A stretch of DNA of 64,000 nt. Source: Zanthoxylum bungeanum (Eukaryota; Streptophyta; Magnoliopsida; Sapindales; Rutaceae). The position numbers and the translations under genes are program-made. Below the pieces are notes generated by a model that was given only the letters and a program-made list of their open reading frames with translations, had not been told where the DNA came from and did not search any database. The stretch covers positions 62,001 to 126,000 of the forward strand of contig SKCR01029101.1 in NCBI GenBank assembly GCA_019454045.1, written 5' to 3'. Shown in pieces: positions 57,246-64,000 of this stretch (positions within the stretch are counted from its first letter, which is position 1; each line of letters starts with the position of its first letter).

Positions 57246-59222
57246 TGTTGGGTTTTCTAGGTCAAACCAAGATCAATTAAGCATATGAAATGTGTGAATA
57301 TAACAAAGTAAGATGGCGGAAATTCTTACAATGCTCGGTTGGAAGTGTAGACAACAAAAATTTTCCTCCTTTAGTTTCGACCAAGCCCTCCTTATGTTGA
57401 TATTCAAGCTCCAATCTTTGAGTGTTGATTCCAAGCTCAAGGATTGGTTTCCCTATCATATTTGAATGACTCATTTGATGTGCTAGCAATAATGAGTTTT
57501 GAATCAAAAATCAAAGAGAATAAACCATGGGTTCACGCCCAACTTGAGAGAGAAAGAGGAAGACCATTCGGCCAAGCCAAATGGGAGAGGAATGAGATGA
57601 TGTTCATGCCCAAGGCATGAATTGGGAGAGAGAGAGAGTGATTTTGTGTAAAGTATAATTGATTTCAAAAACAATTATCATATACCAAAACCAAACTTTT
57701 TGTATTAGTCATTCCAAAATGACAAAGAGTGTTTTTCAAGTTACCATCAAATCCAACTACTTCCATCAACAAAAAGGTGATGAGATAGACTAGGTGATGT
57801 GACTTGTACGGGCCCCACTTTAATTCAAAATTCGAGTGGGCCCGCAAACACTACCGGGCTCGGGTTCGCTAATTCCGAATGAACGAATTTTCCGATTGCG
57901 ACGTAATTAAATCAAATTTAATTAAATAATTATGCCCAGTAAAATTACTATTCACATCGCTAGAGAATTAATTCTAAATTAACTCGTTCGCCCGAATTAA
58001 AATCTAATTTTAATTCCACGTCGAAATCTAATTTCGTTTAATATATCGAATATATTATTTTATCGATTAATTCCAAATTAATCGTTATCTCTCTTTAAAT
58101 AGAATTTTATCCCAGATAAAATCTCTCCGCAATTAATCCTAGATTAATTTTCTCTCTTATAATTAATCCCAGATTAATTATGTTCGAGTCATACGTCATC
58201 GGTGAATCTTCGGGAAGCGACCCATGAGATCCCTGGATATGTTGGCAGTAAATCCGGTCGTCGGACTATCCGAACACGTATGCACCTCGTACTATATTTT
58301 TACCGATTTACAAGACATGGTTGGCTTCTAGCAAAGCACCGTGCCTATCCAATTCTCCAAAAATATTCTTAAAGGAATATATAATATATGTCAGGCGTTG
58401 TATACGTAGTATTGCGTATTGCGATCCAGTATCGGATGTCACATGTAAGGCCTAAGGCTGGAATTATGTCTGCCCCGTACGAAGCATATATCGGATCTCT
58501 GGTACCTAGTGTCTATAATCGGATAAACATGACCTAGTCATATTATCCTGATAGCTGCAGCATACAAGCGTACCAGTTCCTGATCCTACGTGACCATCAT
58601 CTCCATATGACTGAAGTGATACTTCCATCTTGACATCACACCCAATACACTACGATTCTCAATATACCCAGAAGCGGCGTACACAGAACCTTTTACAGCC
58701 CTAGACGACCAAAACCAAAGTATATTGATTGTCGCAAGTATTAGCGATGTAAGTCTCAGGTTAAGACCAAATACACCTACCCTGAATCGGACTTCCATAG
58801 ACACATAGTCATATTACCAATGGAATTCCGAGGTGTCTATCCAAAGCGAAGCTGTTTCCGTACCTTCGGTAAACACAACCTTCTATCACACTTGCATAAA
58901 TATCCAATACTTAAATATATGAGAACTATGTCGTTATGCTCCCACAACGCGCACAAGTGCAATACTAGTCTATTCTGCATTATCGATGTCCAATCTCGAT
59001 AATACTATGACTACAGATGTTTTAATGATTAAACCTTAGTGGATTACTACTGTCTTATATCTTATTAATCTGGAACTAATCATATGGACTTTTATCATTT
59101 ATGTATCGTGGTAATCCAATTACAAATGATAAAAGAGCAATTTCCTTTGTCACATAGTTAATTTGTACAACAACTCCATGTTCTGTACAAATAGTGATGA
59201 TATGGGTCATAATTGTCCAACA
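57246..59222 (-). repeat. C1 5' LTR fragment partner
   Basis: A 1977-bp minus-strand LTR from TGTTGGGTTTTCTAGG to AATTGTCCAACA. The hairpin array is at about 57850-58180. It differs clearly from the LTR at 47414-49411, above all in the first ~250 bases. The flank TGTAT after it has no matching copy near 47410. ORFs are shadows. Confidence 0.85.
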
Positions 59223-61517
59223 TGTATGAGTGATTTGATAGAAACCTAGGTTTTGGGGATTTTGAAGTGTAATAAGATCTATGAGTTAGAATGCAATAAT
59301 AATATTTAAATAAGTGTTTTCTAGCATGAAACAAGCACATATTAGGTTAGAATCAAACCACCACGGATTGGGATGGTTATAGCTACGAGTTTGGGTTGTT
59401 TGGTAAATGTATGCACAAAATCTTGTATTAAGAGTGTATAGACATAAAAAGTAAGTCAGCGTTATGTTATCAATATGTAAAATGATAATAGTGTATCTCG
59501 CGGTATGAGTTATTTGTCAAAAATCTGATGTATCTGAAATATGCTATGTGATATACTTGACCTACGAGTTTTCCATCCATGAAACATGTTTATGAGTCTC
59601 TATTTAGAAGTACTAGTTATGATTCTGTTCGGACGGCTTTCATCACATACCAGTTTTAAAATAGGTAATGGATTTTGTACGAGCTTGTATGCATATTCAA
59701 GTACACGAGTCAGTCTATATAGCTACGTCAGCGGCTTATATGTATTTTCCCATGTGATATTCTGGTTTATGTATTTCAGTTTCCATTTTCAGTTTATGAT
59801 TTGCAATTTATGTTTTCAACTTGTGAGCTCTTATTAATGGATGATGAGTTTGATGAGTGTCACGTGATGAGTTTGATATGTGTGTGGATGCTCTTGATTG
59901 GTTGTCCCTTGGTATAAGTGAATTGTAAGCCATTTTGAAAATTTTTACAAACAAACAAAAAAGGTTTTTGACTCCACTTTTGATACGAGGTGATTTTGCC
60001 ATAATGTGTAATCTGTAATTTATTGGGTCTGGCTTATCTGATTACGGTTGTTCTGTTACCCTCTGTCAACATGGTCTTGTTTCGGATAATGTCTGGTCAA
60101 TAAGTGCAATTCAGACATTAGACTCCTGATTTTCTTTCGTCTAGTGGGTGGCTCTTAAACGTCTGATATTATTTTATGAAACATGGATTTTGAATATATT
60201 TTCGATCATAGAGATCAATTCTTTGGTGCCTATTTTAGGGTCTTGACTGTCAGAAAATGTCTGATCCATTACCCTCTATCCTCATGGTCATGTTCGAACA
60301 TTGCCCGATACTTTCACGTAACTCGGGTGATGGATGCTTGATTAGTTTAATGATTATGGATTTTGAAAGCTTCTGATTTCAGAAAGATCACGTTTTGAAT
60401 AAGTCGGGTATTAAAAGATGATTATCGTGTTTTGATTTTTGATGACGTTTGAGATTACCACATGGAGTCTGTAGTATGATTTCTGATTCTGTTAATGAAC
60501 ATGTTTTTCTGTAACGAATTTGCATTTTTCTTTCCATATCTGCTAATGGATGAGATTGGCATATGATATTTGCACTATGATTTTTTCTGATTGTGGATGA
60601 AGTTGATCGTATGAACCTTGTAATGTTATTTTTAATTCTGATAATATATGTGTTGTCTCTAAAGAATATGTATCATGTTTCATTTTTAAAGATGAGTGTC
60701 ATTTGACTGTATAGAGATTGCTTGTGTGTGTTCTATTTCTGTTGTGTGGATGAGACTGAAATTGTGATATTTATGTGGGACATATGTGTGATCCGTTTTC
60801 TTGAATATCATGTTATGTTTGTTAGGAAGAAGATTTGTAAATCTGCATAAGATATGTTTTTTTAAATGTGTATATGTGTGTATGTAACTCAGGGTTTTAA
60901 CGTTCAAATAAGTTTGAGAGTAAGGTTTCTAATTCACATAATGTACGTTTCTGAGTATGAAAATGCAACATGGATTTCAATCGTTGGAAAGGCTATTCGT
61001 AAAAAGGATTTTGTGCTTGACTAGTTTTTTAAGAAAATATTGAAAACTTTTTGATTTGATGATATTTCAAATATTTTGAGATATTAAAGATTTGTTTTAA
61101 AGTTTTGGTTTTGGAATCAAGAAATTCTTATTAACCCAATTTCTAGATCGAAAATATGCATGTATTTTTGAAACACATTATGCTTAAGAAAAGTAAAGAA
61201 CAATATAAAGGTTAAAGGTTTTCTGCTAAACAACTGCATATATGTGTGTGTGTGTGTATATATATATATCTGTGTGTGTGTGTGTGTGTATGTGTTTATT
61301 CATACTAAACGTGAAATTTATCCTTATTTTTCGTGATGTGTGTGGTTATTTACTGAGTTTTATAATTCACACCACATCAGTTTACTAATTTTGCAGGTTG
61401 GCAGCCAGATCGGTCAGCCACCAGGTTTGGGATGCTTAAGTTCGAGATGAGAGATCACCAGAGTTGTAGTCACTCAATCTAGTGTCCTGGGGAAAATATA
61501 TGGGTATAGAATGTCTG
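59223..61517 (+). repeat. Gypsy LTR fragment, 5' end truncated
   Basis: Non-coding sequence with features of a chromovirus-type LTR: paired segments with TTACCCTCTGTCAACATGGTC (60057) and TTACCCTCTATCCTCATGGTC (60270), and a TTTGCAGGTTGGCAGCC end region (61393). Its start is cut by the C1 copy at 59222 and its end by the CACTA terminus at 61518. No gene is seen; the ORF at 59586-59837 lies in it. Confidence 0.5.
61237..61291. repeat. TG/TA microsatellite
   Basis: A run of (TG)n, (TA)n and again (TG)n dinucleotides inside the Gypsy LTR fragment. Confidence 0.9.
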
Positions 61518-61960
61518 CACTACAAGAAAAAAGGCCTTTACTGACACTAAGGTTAGTGACACTAGGCTAAAAGTGTCAGAAACGACGTGTAAATGGGCAT
61601 ATTTCCGTGTTTTTCACTTAAATATCAATAATTACTGACACTATGGTATCAGCGATTTTAGTGTCAGTAATTACTATTACAATAGTATCAGTAAGAAATA
61701 AAAAAAAAAAAAACGCGTAGTCGTCTGGAGTCGAACCAACACCTCGCGGAAGTGACGTTTTTCGCATATATTACTGACACTAGAGTATCAGTAAATTTAG
61801 TGTCAGTAATTAATGATACCTTAGTATCAGTAAAAAAATTAAAAAAAAAAATTATTTCCTTAAGTCTGCTGGGACTCGAAATTGTAACCATTGATATAAA
61901 TTTTTTTTTATTGTAATGCTTTACCACTGGGCCAAATCGTGACTTTTGTTCCTTAAACCG
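61518..61960 (+). mobile_element. Terminus of a CACTA (En/Spm) DNA transposon
   Basis: CACTACAAGAAAAAAGGCC begins at 61518; CACTACAAGAAA is the canonical plant CACTA terminal inverted repeat. It is followed by subterminal repeats of the ACTGACACTA / TAGTGTCAGTAATTA type, with two ~40-base units at 61632-61672 and 61771-61811. The putative 3-bp TSD is CTG. The opposite end (TTTCTTGTAGTG) was not found before 64000. It is either further right or lost. tRNA-like fragments (GAGTCGAACC, GGGACTCGAA, CCACTGGGCC) occur at 61722, 61870 and 61924. Confidence 0.75.
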
Positions 61961-62335
61961 CGGTTTATAAAAATATATATGTATTTGTCGGGTCAAAACC
62001 TGAACCGTAGTTACCAAATCAATCTTAGTAATTTAGTGTTCCTCTCATTCCCACCTTTTTTTTCATCGCGCAGCCTTTGTTTCCCCCTTCTTTACTCTCA
62101 AATATGAATCTCTAATTTGTAATTTCTAAAATCTAAACAAAATCCAGTACATCCTATCAATTATCAACCTTCAAAGTGGAAAGGTACACAAAATTTTATG
62201 ATTTTCTATATTAAGTTAGTGCATCTTATGGAGGTAATTGAAGGGCTTGTATAGTAATAAATAGATTATAGAAAATTCTAGAATATATACATATTATTTA
62301 TTTTTCTAGATTCTTCTCGCACAAAAATAAAAATA

Positions 62336-62640
62336 TATATATGTATATATAAAATACGCACACAGCCACTACACACGCACACAAGAGAAACACACAACAA
62401 TGGATTACACACCTAGAGAGGACCGAAGAAAAAAGAGAGGGAGATGCCGAAAGGAAGAGAGAATACTAAAAAGGAGAGGAGAGGGAGAGGAGAGAGTGAT
62501 TGAGAGAGGCCGAGAGATACAGAAGAAAGAATAGGCCAAGAAAGAAGGGAGAAAGAGACTGCACTGGTCACGCTGGAGCAGCAGAGAAGAAGCAGAGAAG
62601 AAGTCGAGCAGAAAGAGAGAAAGTAGCAGCCCCAAAACAA
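62336..62640 (+). promoter_or_regulatory. TATA-like motif and GA-rich tract upstream of the right-edge gene
   Basis: TATATATAAAAT near 62344 precedes a CACACA stretch and ~220 bases of GA-rich sequence (about 62410-62630). This could be a promoter with 5' untranslated leader. A GTAAGT donor at 62686 would end a non-coding first exon. ORFs on either strand here are low-complexity. The link to the downstream exons is inference. Confidence 0.35.
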
Positions 62641-62686
62641 ATAAATCCAGTGAATTTATCGTGCGTATATGTGTGTATGAGACAAG

Positions 62687-63457
62687 TAAGTACACTGTTC
62701 TTATAAATTTCATTGGGTTTGATTAGTTTTGTGAAATTGGGTTTCGATGGCATTGATGAATTGATAAATTAACAAGATTAAATGAATTGGGGAAATTGGT
62801 AGAACCCTAGGATTTGGGGGAAAATTTTGGAGTTTCCGTAACTTGTAAAATTTCATTAGTTTGGGATAAAAAAAATAATAATAATGATAATAAAAATAAA
62901 AATAATAAAATAAATGCTCGAATGATGATTATTACCAATATTACATAATGAGAATAATATGCATTATGGAAAACATATAAGTTTCTTTTATATGTTAATG
63001 AAATTGGATTAGGAAGATTAGAAGAGGATAATGCTACTGTTTTGGATCTGTAACCGATCATTAGTATCATTTGTTCGATAAAAGAGATGTAAGATTTGTA
63101 TTTGTAGTGTAGTTAAAGTTTTAGTCTATTTCAAGTCTTTGAGTAACCATACTGTTTGGAATTCTGTAATATGGAAATTGTATAATTGATTTTACTGGTG
63201 TTTTATAGTAATGAGGGCTTAAACGTATTACCTGTTCTTTACCTTTGGCATTTTAATTTTTCTTTTAGTTAAGTGAGATATTTCACTTTGATTCAAAAGC
63301 TTAATTTTCATGGTCAATGATTATGTTGGGTGTATAGGTCATGGAACCCAGTGTAGACTGTAGGGTCCTATTGGTTTTGATTGAATGTTATTGCTTCGTT
63401 TTAGCATGGTAAACTACACATTCTTTCTTGGTGGGTTCTTTATATTATTCTTGCTTC
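62687..63457 (+). other. Intron-like or 5' untranslated sequence
   Basis: AT-rich sequence without coding potential, with an A/T microsatellite-like stretch at about 62867-62920. TTTTTCTTTTAG at 63257-63268 could be a splice acceptor before the exon with ATG 63458. Nothing else is recognised. Confidence 0.35.
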
Positions 63458-63609
63458 ATGGCAGATCAAACACGACTTGACTTTGAAGCCAAAAAATTGC
63501 AAAGCTATGTAAAGGAGAAATCCTTTATTATATCAGAAAAAGGTGCCCTTGCTGACAAGATCAGCCCTGGTGTACTCAGATCACTAGTAACCTTAACTGA
63601 TAAACCAAA
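63458..63609 (+). CDS. First coding exon of an unidentified gene, partial
   Basis: ATG 63458 opens MADQTRLDFEAKKLQSYVKE, and the frame stays open to a consensus donor (AAACCAAA before GTAAGT, 63610). The residue composition is that of a normal soluble alpha-helical protein and not transposon debris. A frame break at the exon end (two bases) fits the start of the next exon at 63693. I do not recognise the family. The ORF begins upstream at 63428, but MADQ fits the usual plant start context better. It could be a host gene or a fragment captured by the CACTA element. Confidence 0.5.
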
Positions 63610-63692
63610 GTAAGTCATGCCTGCGGTATTTATGGCCTACCTCGTTAGTAATTAATCATTTAATTGTGTATTTACTTCCATTTCAACCTCAG

Positions 63693-63731
63693 AGAATGGA
63701 CTGAACTTAATCTCTTCCTTTTGAGTGAGGG
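63693..63731 (+). CDS. Second coding exon of the unidentified gene, putative
   Basis: After TTTCAACCTCAG, the sequence joined to the previous exon reads KEWTELNLFLLSE in phase. A weak GTTTCT donor follows at about 63731. The 83-bp intron is of normal plant size. The end is uncertain because the donor is poor. The remaining sequence to 64000 is AT-rich and shows no clear further exon. Confidence 0.35.
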
Positions 63732-64000
63732 TTTCTAAATCCATGTTTATCTTGTAGTCATTTATAATTTCAGGAACTTCCCCCCTCTACATGCAATCTG
63801 TAGGGCCCAATTGCAGAATTTGTCTTCATTTACTGATTGAGGATGATGAATGTGATACAAATTGTTTGGTGTATAATTTTTAATGATAAGTCCGTTGCAT
63901 GCTTTTTCTGTTTCTTCTCATGCTCATTCATTGCTTACCTCGGTCAAAAACTCATAGATGCATTTACCTTAACTTTGAAAATGTGAAGAAAAGAGAAATG
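63732..64000 (+). other. Unassigned right edge
   Basis: AT-rich sequence without a recognisable exon, RNA gene or repeat. Probably intron of the gene to the left. Confidence 0.3.

Noticed and set aside
62405..62713. Ser/Leu-rich minus-strand ORFs and an Arg/Glu-rich plus-strand ORF
   Set aside because: They come from the GA-rich low-complexity tract. The plus-strand frame does not join to the downstream exon in phase without a stop.
63090..63110. ATTTGTAGTG as the right terminus of the CACTA element
   Set aside because: It lacks the CTTGTAGTG consensus and has no inverted subterminal TAGTGTCAGTAA repeats to its left.

Overview
This window is plant nuclear DNA, almost certainly from a eudicot. 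It is nearly all transposable elements: Ty1/Copia and Ty3/Gypsy LTR retrotransposons with plant primer-binding sites (initiator-Met type TGGTATCAGAGC and Asp type TGGCGCCGTTGCC), and one plant CACTA transposon end. Only the last ~2 kb looks like low-copy genic DNA. No bacterial operon, CRISPR array, rRNA or tRNA gene was seen.

The left part (1-11795) begins inside a decayed Athila/Tat-clade Gypsy element. Its gag, protease, RT and RNase H are recognisable, and the integrase core is deleted. Where Athila relatives carry an env-like ORF, this element has a Cys-rich ORF (3970-4518) and then a complete, intronless copy of a plant LONELY GUY (LOG) cytokinin-activating enzyme gene (4788-7417). LOG is split by a solo Copia LTR (5029-6999). 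The polypurine tract and LTR start lie at 8758-8803. There a second, minus-strand Tat-like element begins. It has a 2.2-kb LTR and a 95-bp tandem array in its 3' untranslated region.

The centre (11796-44900) is a nest of LTR elements that can be unpicked from target-site duplications (TSDs). A Copia LTR (element 4: 11796-11810, resuming at 42153) holds minus-strand Copia element 3 (11811-42147, TSD ATGCC). Element 3 holds plus-strand Copia element 2 (15543-33086, TSD TAGCA). Element 2 holds plus-strand Copia element 1 (16015-26180, TSD ATGCG/ATGTG) inside its 5' LTR. A solo LTR (38759-40739, TSD GCGTG/GCGTC) sits in element 3's other LTR. Element 2 has the best preserved coding region in the window. 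Elements 1 and 3, the solo LTRs and the later fragments form one Copia family (called family C1 here) with ~2-kb LTRs.

The right part (44900-61517) holds a Gypsy chromovirus-like 3' end and LTR, a C1 LTR plus pol fragment (47414-51503), an Athila/Tat element truncated after its protease (51504-56013), a C1 leader plus LTR fragment (56014-59222) and a second Gypsy LTR fragment. A CACTA terminus starts at 61518. Exons of an unidentified gene lie at 63458 and 63693.

The points most worth following are: the LOG gene and Cys-rich ORF carried in the env position; an array of short hairpins, nearly all with TGG/TAG loops and with compensatory changes, in every C1 LTR; and a set of leader hairpins sharing one loop sequence in element 2.
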